Assembly: GCF_041053055.1 (NCBI RefSeq)
Contig: NZ_CP163443.1
Location: 2,542,001-2,606,000, forward strand
Length of the DNA stretch: 64,000 nucleotides
Direction of reading: 5' to 3'
DNA from: Streptomyces sp. R41
GTDB taxonomy: Bacteria > Actinomycetota > Actinomycetes > Streptomycetales > Streptomycetaceae
The translations under genes and the position numbers were made by a program. The notes beneath the pieces were generated by a model, which saw nothing but the letters and a program-made list of their open reading frames with translations, was not told the DNA's origin and searched no databases. This document shows positions 41,176 to 49,747 of the stretch, in pieces. Position 1 is the stretch's first letter. The number at the start of each line of letters is the position of its first letter.

Positions 41176-43755
41176 TTGTCCGTGCTGTCGTCCGTGCTGC
41201 TCCGCCGCCTCCGTACCGTCTACGTCGACCAGGCCGGACCACGCCCGGGCGACCCGTCGACGACCGAGGGCCTGACCGCCCTGGAGGCCGAGCTGCTCGA
41301 CCGGGGATTCGCCCCGACGGCACCGCTGCGCGCCGCGCTCGCCTGGCTCGGCCCCGCCGGACTCGCCGACGCCGGCGGCTCCCTGATCCGGCGGATCGAC
41401 GCGGAGCTGGGCGCCGACCGCACACACATGCCGTTGTTCCGCAGCTTCCCGGCATCGGTGCCCGACGACACCTTCGAGCTCTACGTCGACCGCGTCTTCA
41501 CGCTGCTGCTGCAGTGGCCGGCGCAGCCGTGCGTGCTGTGCGGCACCGTCGGCAGCGTGCACCCCGTGTCGCCGTGCGCCCACCTGGTGTGCCGCACGTG
41601 CTGGGACGGCGCCGACTATTCCGGCTGCCCGATCTGCCATCGCCGTATCGACGGCGGCGACCCGTTCCTGAAGCCGGCCGAGCCCCGCCGTCGGCTCGAA
41701 GTGCCCACCGGCCCACTGAAGTTGCTCGCCCTCGGCACCGACCGGAAGGCCGACGCCACGAAGGCGCTGCTCCGGCTGCTGGCCCGGCGTACGCCGCTGC
41801 CGCCGCAGGACCGCGCCGACGTGAAGCTGCTGCTTGCGCACGCCTCCGCCTCGCTGAGCTGGATGCCCGAGGACATCCCGGTCCGCGAGACGAAGGCGCT
41901 GGTCCTGGGCAGCCTCCTGCTGGACCGGCGTACGCGCGAGGCCGTGCGCCCGCTGCTCGCCGCACACCTGACCACCGCGACCGACGTCCTGCGTCTGCTG
42001 CAGGTCTGGTCGGGCGGCGAGGCCGATCTGATCGAACTGCGGCGCCTGCGCTCGCTTCCGCGCGCGCTGCGCCGCGAACTCCTCGCCGTGCTCGACGGGT
42101 TCGAGGCGTCGTCGCTGGTCGAGGACGTTCTGCGGCATCCGGTCGCCTGGAAGCGCGCCGCCGAGATCCTGCACCCGTACGAGCAGCACGCGCGCCGCCC
42201 GAAGGCCGCCCTCGCCTTCGCCGTACTGCGCGCCACGGACACCTCCGCCACACCGCTGGGCGAGGCCCTGCTGCGTACGGCGGCCGCGCACCCTGACGCG
42301 GTACGCGTCGACGGCACGCGCCTCAAGGCCGACACCTGGGGAGCGCGCACCGAACAGGCCCTGCGGGAAGGCGATTTCACCGCAGCGCTCGCCCTGCTGG
42401 CCCAGCGCCCGGGCGAGCTGCTGCGCAGGATGGACCACTTGCTGCGACTGCACGACCTGACGGGGCTGCCGGACGGGTTCGCCGACACCCTGCGGCGGGT
42501 CCTGCCCAAGGCCGGTCCCGGCCCGCTGCTCGCGGCGCTCGGCCGGCTGCGTGTCCGGCATCTCCCGGGCGAACGGCGGGTGTTCTTCCCGCGCGGCCAG
42601 GTGACGCACTCCTTCACCCTCGACGACACCCGGGCCCCACTGGCCGAGGCGGTCGCCGAGGGCGTGTGCGCGCTCCTGGAGGAGGAGGCCCTGCGCCGTC
42701 TGGCCGACGCCTCGCGCTTCGACCTCGCGGTCCTCGACTCGGGTCTCGCGGGCCTGGCCGTCCCCTCCGCCGAACGCGCGTCCGCGAAGGCGCTCGTCTC
42801 CGTGCCGCGCGGCAGCAGCCAGCCGCTGCCCCAGGGCGAGGTCCTTCGGCTCTTCCTGCACTGGACGCAGCCCGACAAGACGCGCGTGGACCTCGATCTG
42901 TCCGTCGCGCTGTACGACGAGGACTGGACGTTCGTGGGCGTGTGCGACTACACGAACCTCGTGTACGGGGACCGGGCCGCGGTGCACTCCGGGGACCTCA
43001 CCTCGGCTCCGGCACCCGACGGCGCGACCGAGTACGCGGACCTGGACCTCGCGGCGCTCGCCGACGGCCGGGTGCGGTTCGCCGTGCCCATCGTCTTCAG
43101 CTACAACAACGTCCCCTTCGAGCGGCTCCTCGACGCCTTCGCCGGGTTCATGGCGCTGCCCTCGAAGGACAGCCGCGATGCCTCGTACGATCCTCGGACG
43201 GTGCGCCAGCGCTACGACCTGGAGGGCGAGTCGCGCATCCACGTCCCGATGCTGGTCGATCTGGAGCGCCGCACGTTCCTGTGGACGGACCTGCATCTGC
43301 CGCCGTCCGAGGGCTTCCACAGCGTGCACCGGCACAGCGCCGACCTCGGCCGTGTCGGCAAGGACCTCTTCCAGTACTTCACCTCGGGCCGTACGACGCT
43401 GTGGGACCTCGCGGTCTGGCACGCCGCGGCCCGTACGGATGAGGTCGCGGTGGTCCGCCGCGCGCCCTCGACCGATGAGCTGTGGCACTACCACCGCCGG
43501 GAGGGTGAGACCGACTTGGCCTTCGCGGCACGCGTGCGTGCCCTGGAGCCGCCGGAGTGGCGGCGCCCCTCGGAGGACGCGAAAGCGCTCGCCGCCGAGA
43601 CGGCCGCCAAGAAGCACGCGCTGCTCGCCCTCGTGCACGGCGGTGTCGCCCCGGAGGGCGCGACCGGGTCCGTGTACCGGCTGCTGCCCGGCCCGGTCGA
43701 CGGCTGCGGTCTGGAGCCGCTGACGGCGGGGGACCTCGTGGCGGCACTGGGCTGA
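41176..43755 (+). CDS. RING-finger protein of the MXAN_6230/SCO0854 family with a TerD-like region
   Basis: An 859-aa protein. A RING-type zinc cluster at about 117-155 shows CVLCG, SPCAHLVCRTCW and CPICHRRID. A long helical region of repeat-like segments (about 170-520) follows. At about 558-670 a beta-rich part, FLHWTQPDKTRVDLDLSVALYDEDW then VFSYNNVPFERLLDAFAGFM, resembles TerD-type calcium-binding domains. I recall the family name MXAN_6230/SCO0854. The TTG at 41176 has GGGGGGA about 6 bp upstream. The gene stands alone; no ubiquitin-like partner is visible nearby. Confidence 0.82.
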   Translation: MSVLSSVLLRRLRTVYVDQAGPRPGDPSTTEGLTALEAELLDRGFAPTAPLRAALAWLGPAGLADAGGSLIRRIDAELGADRTHMPLFRSFPASVPDDTFELYVDRVFTLLLQWPAQPCVLCGTVGSVHPVSPCAHLVCRTCWDGADYSGCPICHRRIDGGDPFLKPAEPRRRLEVPTGPLKLLALGTDRKADATKALLRLLARRTPLPPQDRADVKLLLAHASASLSWMPEDIPVRETKALVLGSLLLDRRTREAVRPLLAAHLTTATDVLRLLQVWSGGEADLIELRRLRSLPRALRRELLAVLDGFEASSLVEDVLRHPVAWKRAAEILHPYEQHARRPKAALAFAVLRATDTSATPLGEALLRTAAAHPDAVRVDGTRLKADTWGARTEQALREGDFTAALALLAQRPGELLRRMDHLLRLHDLTGLPDGFADTLRRVLPKAGPGPLLAALGRLRVRHLPGERRVFFPRGQVTHSFTLDDTRAPLAEAVAEGVCALLEEEALRRLADASRFDLAVLDSGLAGLAVPSAERASAKALVSVPRGSSQPLPQGEVLRLFLHWTQPDKTRVDLDLSVALYDEDWTFVGVCDYTNLVYGDRAAVHSGDLTSAPAPDGATEYADLDLAALADGRVRFAVPIVFSYNNVPFERLLDAFAGFMALPSKDSRDASYDPRTVRQRYDLEGESRIHVPMLVDLERRTFLWTDLHLPPSEGFHSVHRHSADLGRVGKDLFQYFTSGRTTLWDLAVWHAAARTDEVAVVRRAPSTDELWHYHRREGETDLAFAARVRALEPPEWRRPSEDAKALAAETAAKKHALLALVHGGVAPEGATGSVYRLLPGPVDGCGLEPLTAGDLVAALG

Positions 43756-43917
43756 GAGCCCGCGGCGACGCCGGGCCGGCAGGCGGGCGCGGCGTCAACT
43801 CGGGGCCGGCGCGGCGCCCTTGCGGGGTCCACGCGCGGGTGGCCATGTCCGGGGCCCTGGGAGCCCCGCGTTCCGGGAAGGCGACGGCCTGACTGTCAGT
43901 CGCGGCCCGTATCCTCA

Positions 43918-44925
43918 ATGACCATGCTCGAAGACCTCACGACCGCAGCGTCCCCAGCCTCCTGGCCGGCCGCGTATCCGCAGGGGTACGCGGTCGTTGA
44001 CGTGGAGACCACAGGCCTGGCCCGCGACGACCGGATAATCTCGGCCGCCGTCTACCGGCTGGACGCGCGCGGTGAGGTCCAGGACCACTGGTACACGATG
44101 GTCAACCCGGAGCGGGACCCGGGCCCGGTGTGGATCCACGGCTTGACGAGCGAGATGCTCGAAGGGGCGCCGCTCTTCCAGGAGATCGCCGAGGAGTTCG
44201 CCGACCGGCTCGCCGACCGCGTGCTGGTCGCGCACAACGCGGTCTTCGACTGGTCGATGATCGCGCGCGAGTACGCGCGCGCGGAGCGCGAGGCGCCGGT
44301 GCGCCAGCGGCTGTGCACCATCGCCCTCTCCAAGGAGCTGGGGCTGCCGCTGCCCAACCACAAGCTGGAGTCGCTGGCCGCGCACTTCGGGGTCGTGCAG
44401 CAGCGGGCGCACCACGCGCTGGACGACGCGCGCGTGCTGGCCGAGGCATTCCGGCCGAGCCTTCGCGCGGCCGCGCGCGACGGGGTGCGGCTGCCGCTGC
44501 TGGAGTGCCGGCCGCTCAAGGAGTGGTCCGACAGCCCCGCGACGCCGCGGATCGGGCGCCAGTCGGGCGGTTACCCGTCCGGGAGCGGCTACCCGTCCGG
44601 TAGTTGGCGCCCTTCCCGTAAGCGTCCCGCATGCCCCTATCCCAACCCAGGCCGTTATGAAGAGGGCAAACCGCTCAAGCAGGGCATGCGGGTCGCCTTC
44701 TCCGGGGACACCTCCGTCGACCGCGAACTGCTGGAGGACCGCGCCGTCGAGGCCGGGCTGCATGTCGCGACGAGCCTGTCCCGGCTCACCAGCCTGCTCG
44801 TCACCAACGACCCGGACTCCAGTACGTCGAAAGTGGTCAAGGCCAAGCAGTTCGGGACACCGGTGATCGACGAGGCGGCGTTCGGCCAGCTGCTGGGGGA
44901 CGTGGAGCCGGCGACGGAGAGGTGA
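43918..44925 (+). CDS. DnaQ-like DEDDh 3'-5' exonuclease with C-terminal BRCT domain
   Basis: A 335-aa protein. The exonuclease domain (about 20-185) has VVDVETTGL (Asp, Glu), LVAHNAVFDWSM (Asp) and HHALDDARVL (His, Asp), so the active site is complete. A Gly/Ser/Pro/Tyr linker (about 215-240) contains a duplicated YPSGS. The C-terminal 80 residues are BRCT-like: GMRVAFSGDTSVDRELLEDR and ending VIDEAAFGQLL. The role is probably in DNA repair or proofreading outside the polymerase. No clear ribosome site precedes ATG 43918. Confidence 0.9.
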   Translation: MTMLEDLTTAASPASWPAAYPQGYAVVDVETTGLARDDRIISAAVYRLDARGEVQDHWYTMVNPERDPGPVWIHGLTSEMLEGAPLFQEIAEEFADRLADRVLVAHNAVFDWSMIAREYARAEREAPVRQRLCTIALSKELGLPLPNHKLESLAAHFGVVQQRAHHALDDARVLAEAFRPSLRAAARDGVRLPLLECRPLKEWSDSPATPRIGRQSGGYPSGSGYPSGSWRPSRKRPACPYPNPGRYEEGKPLKQGMRVAFSGDTSVDRELLEDRAVEAGLHVATSLSRLTSLLVTNDPDSSTSKVVKAKQFGTPVIDEAAFGQLLGDVEPATER

Positions 44926-45176
44926 CCGACGACCGCCGACGTCCACCGAGGGCCACTGACGAACGCCCGGCGGGCACCGCCTGACGGCCGAGGGCCACTC
45001 ACGAACGGGCGGCGGCCACCGACGGAGGACCGAGGGCCACCGACGGAAGACCGCCGCTGAGGGACCCCCGGGGCCCCTGACGGACGTACGAGGGCTGACG
45101 GACGTACGGGTGATTGGCGGGCGACTCGCCCGGCGCCCGCTCGCCCGCACCGCGTCGGCCCCTCACCCTGTGGCGC
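44926..45176. repeat. Degenerate GAGGGCCAC/GACGGACG repeats, no gene
   Basis: This 251-bp gap holds several imperfect copies of CCGAGGGCCACYGACGRA and two copies of TGACGGACGTACG. I see no ribosome site or coding pattern except near the start of the next gene. Confidence 0.6.
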
Positions 45177-45410
45177 ATGGCGAGATGTGAAGTATGTGGC
45201 AATGACTACGGCATGACGTTCGAGGTGCACGCGCAGGGCGCGGTGCACGTCTTCGACTGCTTCTCCTGCGCGATCCACCGGATGGCCCCCATCTGCGAGC
45301 ACTGTCGCGTCCAGATCATCGGCCAAGGAGTCGAGGTCGAGGGCCACTGGTTCTGCGGCGCGCACTGCGCCCGCGCGGAGGGGAAGGTGGGGATCATCGA
45401 CAAGGTCTGA
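45177..45410 (+). CDS. Small zinc-ribbon-like protein (77 aa)
   Basis: A 77-aa protein rich in Cys pairs: CEVCGND, FDCFSCAIH, CEHCRVQ and WFCGAHCAR. These suggest two zinc sites. The N-terminal MARCEVCGNDYGMTFEV is typical of prokaryotic small zinc-finger proteins of unknown function. ATG 45177 is the only start that keeps the Cys motif at the N-terminus. It is not obviously linked to its neighbours. Confidence 0.8.
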   Translation: MARCEVCGNDYGMTFEVHAQGAVHVFDCFSCAIHRMAPICEHCRVQIIGQGVEVEGHWFCGAHCARAEGKVGIIDKV

Positions 45411-45529
45411 GCCTCGCTCCCCGGCCCGGCACGGGGCAGCGTCCCGAGCCCGTCACAGGGCCGCGTCCCGAGCCCGGCACGCGGCATCCGCACGGCCCTC
45501 GGCGGGACCCTCCCGTCGGGGGCCGAATC

Positions 45530-46342
45530 GTGCCGAGTAACGTCAATGGGGTGTACCGCTTCCTGTTGACCCGGCAGTGGGTGATTCTCACCCTCGTGAC
45601 CCTCGCGCTCATCCCGACGATGATCCGACTGGGCTACTGGCAGCTGCACCGCCATGAACACAAGGTCGCGCTGAACACGGTGATCTCCGACTCACTGGCC
45701 GCCGAGCCGGTGCCCGCCGAGTCGCTCACCGCGCCGGGGCAGCACATCAAGCACGACGACCTGTACCGCCGGGTGACGGCGAAGGGGCACTTCGACACCG
45801 CGCACGAAGAGGTCGTACGCCGCCGCACCAACTCCGACGGCGAGGTCGGCTACCACGTCCTGACCCCGTTCGTCCTGGACGACGGCCGGGTCCTCGTCGT
45901 CAACCGGGGCTGGATCCCGGCGAACGGCGCGCAGACCGCGTTCCCGAAGATCCCGGCGCCCGCGCAGGGCGAGATCACCGTCACCGGCCGGCTCATGGCC
46001 GACGAGACGACCGCCGACAGCGGCATCAAGAACGTCGAGGGCCTGCCCGACCGCCAGGTCATGCTGATCAGCAGCGAGCAGCAGGCGCAGCGGCTCGGCA
46101 AGCAGGTCCTCGGCGGCTACATCGAGCAGACCGCGCCGGAGCCCAAGGGCGACTCCCCCGAGCTGATCCCCGACCCCGAGCACAGCGACATCGGTCCGCA
46201 CATGGCGTACGCGATCCAGTGGTGGCTGTTCTCGGCGGGCGTTCCCGTGGGCTGGGTGATCCTGGTCCGCCGCGAACGCCGTGACCGGGCGGAGGCCGCG
46301 ACGGCGCAGGCCACGCCGGAAACGGCAGCGGCGGCCGTCTAG
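45530..46342 (+). CDS. SURF1-family cytochrome oxidase assembly protein
   Basis: A 270-aa protein with two membrane helices at the ends, as in SURF1. The first is in RQWVILTLVTLALIPTMIRLGYWQLHRHEHK and the last in AYAIQWWLFSAGVPVGWVILVRRER. The periplasmic loop includes VLVVNRGWIP, a family hallmark. It is thought to help insert haem a into cytochrome c oxidase. GTG 45530 follows GGGGG; a GTG at 45551 (VYRFLL) is the other plausible start. Confidence 0.9.
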   Translation: MPSNVNGVYRFLLTRQWVILTLVTLALIPTMIRLGYWQLHRHEHKVALNTVISDSLAAEPVPAESLTAPGQHIKHDDLYRRVTAKGHFDTAHEEVVRRRTNSDGEVGYHVLTPFVLDDGRVLVVNRGWIPANGAQTAFPKIPAPAQGEITVTGRLMADETTADSGIKNVEGLPDRQVMLISSEQQAQRLGKQVLGGYIEQTAPEPKGDSPELIPDPEHSDIGPHMAYAIQWWLFSAGVPVGWVILVRRERRDRAEAATAQATPETAAAAV

Positions 46343-46427
46343 CGCCAGGGCCGCCACCCCGGCGCGGACGGTTCGCGCCACTCTGGCGGCCCGATTGGCC
46401 ACCGCTCCCCTCGGGAACCCGTCCACC

Positions 46428-48311
46428 GTGCACCAACGCATCGAGGACTACGCGCTCATCGGGGACGAGCAGACCGCCGCTCTGGTGGGCCGCGACGGCT
46501 CCGTCGACTGGCTGTGTCTGCCCCGCTTCGATTCCGCGGCTTGTTTCGCCGCGCTTCTTGGCGACGAGAACAACGGGCACTGGCGCATCGCACCCAAGGG
46601 CGCCGGCCCCTGCACCCGGCGCGCGTACCGTCCGGACACACTCGTGCTCGACACCGAGTGGGACACGGACGAGGGCTCGGTCCGGGTGACGGACCTGATG
46701 CCGCAGCGCGAGCACGCCCCCGATCTCGTACGCGTCATCGAAGGGCTGAGCGGCCGGGTCACCATGCGCAGCCTGCTCCGGCTGCGCTTCGACTACGGCT
46801 CGATCGTGCCGTGGATGCGCCGGGCGGACGGCCACCGTGTGGCGGTCGCGGGCCCGGACTCGGTCTGGCTGCGCAGTGAGCCGCCCGTGCGCACCTGGGG
46901 CAAGGACTTCTGCACGTACTCGGAGTTCACGGTCGAAAAGGGGGAGAAAGTCGCCTTCGTTCTGACCTGGCACCCCTCGCACCAGCCGCGTCCACCCCTC
47001 TGCGACCCCTTCGAGGCGCTGCGCACCAGCGTCGAGGACTGGCAGGCGTGGGCGGCGCGCTGCCGTTATGACGGCCCGCACCGGGACATCGTCGTGCGCT
47101 CCCTGATCACTCTCAAGGCACTCACCTACGCGCCGACCGGCGGCATCGTGGCCGCCCCCACCACCTCGCTGCCCGAAGAGCTGGGCGGCGTCCGCAACTG
47201 GGACTACCGCTACTGCTGGCTGCGCGACTCCACGCTCACCCTCGGCGCGCTCCTGGAGGCCGGCTACCTCGAGGAGGCCGAGGCCTGGCGCGACTGGCTG
47301 CTGCGCGCGGTCGCGGGCGACCCGGCGGACCTGCAGATCATGTACGGCCTCGCGGGCGAACGCCGCCTGTCCGAGTACGAACTGCCGTGGCTGAACGGCC
47401 ACGCGGGCTCGTACCCGGTGCGGGTCGGCAACGACGCCGTGCAGCAGTTGCAGCTCGACGTGTACGGCGAGGTGATCGACTCACTGTCGCTGGCCCGGCG
47501 TTCGGGCCTGCCGTCCAAGCCGCACATGTGGCGGGTGCAGGTCGCCCTGATGGAGTTCCTGCGGACGGCGTGGCGACAGCCGGACGAGGGGATCTGGGAG
47601 GTGCGCGGCCCGCGTCGGCACTTCGTGTACTCGAAGGTCATGGCCTGGGTGGCCGCAGACCGCGCCGTACGCACCCTGGAGGGCGACCCGGACCTCGAAG
47701 GCGACCTGGAGGGCTGGCGCGCGATGCGCGACGAGGTGCACCGGGAGGTGTGCGAACGCGGCTACGACCCCGAGCGGAACACCTTCACGCAGTCCTACGG
47801 CTCGCGCGAGCTGGACGCCTCGCTGCTGCTCATCCCCCACGTCGGCTTCCTGCCGCACGACGATCCGCGGGTTCTCGGCACGATCGCCGCGGTCCGCGAG
47901 GAGCTCGACCACAACGGCTTCCTGCGCAGATACAGCATCGAGGAGACCCGGATCAGCTTCGAGCAGACCCGGGTCAGCATCGAACAGACCGGCACCGAGT
48001 CGACCGCCATCAGCACCGAGCAGATGGGCGTCGGCACCGAGCAGTCCGCCCTCGACGGGCTGCCGGGCGGTGAGGGCACCTTCCTCGTCTGCTCGTTCTG
48101 GCTCGCGGAGGCACTGCATCTGACGGGTCGTACGGAGGAGGCCCGTGAACTGTTCGAACGGCTGGTGGGACTCGCCAACGATGTGGGCCTGCTCTCCGAG
48201 GAGTACGACCCCGTCTCCGGCCGCCAGCTCGGCAACTTCCCTCAGGCGTTCAGCCATATCGGCCTGGTGGGTACCGCCCTCGCCCTGTTCGGGGGCGAGC
48301 AGGCAGGATAG
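46428..48311 (+). CDS. Glycoside hydrolase family 15 (glucoamylase/trehalase-like)
   Basis: A 627-aa cytoplasmic enzyme. The N-terminal beta domain begins RIEDYALIGDEQTAALVGRDGSVDWLC, and the (alpha/alpha)6 barrel carries GGVRNWDYRYCWLRDST. The general acid is in GIWEVRG, and a second Glu is near LPGGEGTFLVCSFW. In actinobacteria this group is often a trehalase, but glucoamylase activity is possible. An insertion of about 40 residues at about 503-541 is made of EQT-type repeats. GTG 46428 is chosen because the conserved N-terminus begins there and earlier starts overlap SURF1. Confidence 0.88.
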   Translation: MHQRIEDYALIGDEQTAALVGRDGSVDWLCLPRFDSAACFAALLGDENNGHWRIAPKGAGPCTRRAYRPDTLVLDTEWDTDEGSVRVTDLMPQREHAPDLVRVIEGLSGRVTMRSLLRLRFDYGSIVPWMRRADGHRVAVAGPDSVWLRSEPPVRTWGKDFCTYSEFTVEKGEKVAFVLTWHPSHQPRPPLCDPFEALRTSVEDWQAWAARCRYDGPHRDIVVRSLITLKALTYAPTGGIVAAPTTSLPEELGGVRNWDYRYCWLRDSTLTLGALLEAGYLEEAEAWRDWLLRAVAGDPADLQIMYGLAGERRLSEYELPWLNGHAGSYPVRVGNDAVQQLQLDVYGEVIDSLSLARRSGLPSKPHMWRVQVALMEFLRTAWRQPDEGIWEVRGPRRHFVYSKVMAWVAADRAVRTLEGDPDLEGDLEGWRAMRDEVHREVCERGYDPERNTFTQSYGSRELDASLLLIPHVGFLPHDDPRVLGTIAAVREELDHNGFLRRYSIEETRISFEQTRVSIEQTGTESTAISTEQMGVGTEQSALDGLPGGEGTFLVCSFWLAEALHLTGRTEEARELFERLVGLANDVGLLSEEYDPVSGRQLGNFPQAFSHIGLVGTALALFGGEQAG

Positions 48312-48316
48312 GGGCC

Positions 48317-49072
48317 ATGGATCTTGGACTGAAGGACCGTGTGTACGTCGTCACGGGAGCCACCCGTGGCCTGGGCAACGCCGCCGCGCGTGAACTCGTC
48401 GCCGACGGTGCGAAGGTGATCGTGACGGGGCGCGACGAGAAGCGCGTCGCCGACGCCGCCTCCGCGCTCGGCCCGAACGCGGTCGGGGGCGCCGCCGACA
48501 ACGCCGACCCGGGGACCGCGGCCCGGCTGATCGCCGCCGCCCGTGACCACTTCGGCGGCTTCGACGGCATCCTGATCAGCGTCGGCGGCCCGCCGCCCGG
48601 GTTCGTCGCCGACAACACGGACGAGCAGTGGACGGCCGCGTTCGAGTCGGTCTTCCTGGGCGCGGTGCGGCTGGCCCGCGCGGCCGCCGCGGAGCTCGGC
48701 GAAGGCGGTGTCATCGGTTTCGTGCTGTCCGCCTCGGTGCACGAGCCGATCCCCGGGCTGACCATCTCCAACGGTCTGCGCCCCGGTCTGGCGGGCTTCG
48801 CCAAGTCCCTCGCGGACGAGCTGGGCCCGCGCGGCATCCGCGTCGTCGGCCTGCTCCCGTCCCGCATCGACACCGACCGCGTCCGCGAACTCGACGGCTA
48901 CTCCGCCGATCCGGAGGCCACCCGCGCGGCCAACGAGGCCCGCATTCCGCTGCGCCGCTACGGCACCCCGGAGGAGTTCGGCCGCACCGCCGCGTTCCTG
49001 CTCTCACCGGCGGCGTCGTACCTCACGGGCATCATGCTGCCGGTGGACGGCGGAATGCGGCACGGCTTCTAG
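48317..49072 (+). CDS. SDR-fold protein lacking catalytic Tyr and Lys
   Basis: A 251-aa protein with a normal cofactor motif TGATRGLGNAAA and the SDR C-terminal strand LPVDGGMRHGF. At the active site, where YxxxK is expected, it reads LTISNGLRPGL, so Ile and Leu (or Ser-Asn and Arg) replace Tyr and Lys. ISVGGPPPG stands in place of NNAG. It begins 5 bp after the GH15 stop and is probably co-transcribed. It may bind NAD(P) without reducing, or use a different chemistry. Confidence 0.85.
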   Translation: MDLGLKDRVYVVTGATRGLGNAAARELVADGAKVIVTGRDEKRVADAASALGPNAVGGAADNADPGTAARLIAAARDHFGGFDGILISVGGPPPGFVADNTDEQWTAAFESVFLGAVRLARAAAAELGEGGVIGFVLSASVHEPIPGLTISNGLRPGLAGFAKSLADELGPRGIRVVGLLPSRIDTDRVRELDGYSADPEATRAANEARIPLRRYGTPEEFGRTAAFLLSPAASYLTGIMLPVDGGMRHGF

Positions 49073-49079
49073 GTTCCTC

Positions 49080-49152
49080 GCCGACAGATTCCTGGCCGAC
49101 AGGTTCTGGCCGACAGATTCCTGGCCGACAGATTCTGGCCGACAGGTTCCCG
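49080..49152. repeat. Tandem 14-15 bp repeat GCCGACAGRTTCYTG, five copies
   Basis: Five head-to-tail copies of GCCGACAGATTCCTG or GCCGACAGGTTCTG fill the gap between the convergent SDR and AmaP-like genes. The period alternates between 14 and 15. Confidence 0.9.
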
Positions 49153-49159
49153 GCAAGGA

Positions 49160-49747
49160 TCAACTGACCCGCTGGGCACGGTGCTTGACCCCGCGGAGGC
49201 GTACCTCCGCGGGGAGCGCGGCGAGGCCCGCCGAGTCCCGCGCGTGCGCCAGCGCCTCCGCCGTCAGCAGGTGCAGGGCCTGCCCGGGGTCCACATGCGG
49301 TTCCAGCAGAAGCTGCACCCGCGCCTCGGGTGCGCTGCGCCGCCCGGTCAGCAGGATCTGTGCCTGCTCGACGCCGTCCAACTGCGTCGCCTCGGTGGCC
49401 AGTACGCCTTCCAGGGCCCGCCCGCGCAGCAGCGCGCCCTCGCCGTCGCCGGTGTCGACGAGCACCTCGGCGAGCCGGCGCCGCCGCAGCACGGCCGCCA
49501 GCCACCACAGGGACAGCAGCACCAGAATCGCGAGGACGGCGATGACGGTGGGCCACCACCAGCCGTTGTCCCGCCACCGGGTCCGCTCGGCCTGGCTGAG
49601 CAGCACGTCGTGCTGCCCGTCGTGGATCCACCACGAGGGCGGCTTCGCGCCGAGCCCGACGGCGAGCACGGAGCCGCCGATGACGACCAGCGCGAGGCCG
49701 ACGATCCCGAGCAGTACGCGGTTGACCATCCGGAGCATGGGCCTCAC
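49160..49747 (-). CDS. AmaP-like alkaline shock response membrane anchor protein
   Basis: A 195-aa protein, last of the Asp23-type operon. Two membrane helices (about 8-32 and 62-87) enclose an extracytoplasmic loop, KPPSWWIHDGQHDVLLSQAERTRW. The cytoplasmic C-terminus has VQLLLEPHVDPGQALHLL, similar to AmaP, which tethers Asp23 to the membrane in Gram-positive bacteria. The GTG start overlaps the preceding gene's stop by 4 bp (GTGA). Confidence 0.8.
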   Translation of the reverse strand: MRPMLRMVNRVLLGIVGLALVVIGGSVLAVGLGAKPPSWWIHDGQHDVLLSQAERTRWRDNGWWWPTVIAVLAILVLLSLWWLAAVLRRRRLAEVLVDTGDGEGALLRGRALEGVLATEATQLDGVEQAQILLTGRRSAPEARVQLLLEPHVDPGQALHLLTAEALAHARDSAGLAALPAEVRLRGVKHRAQRVS

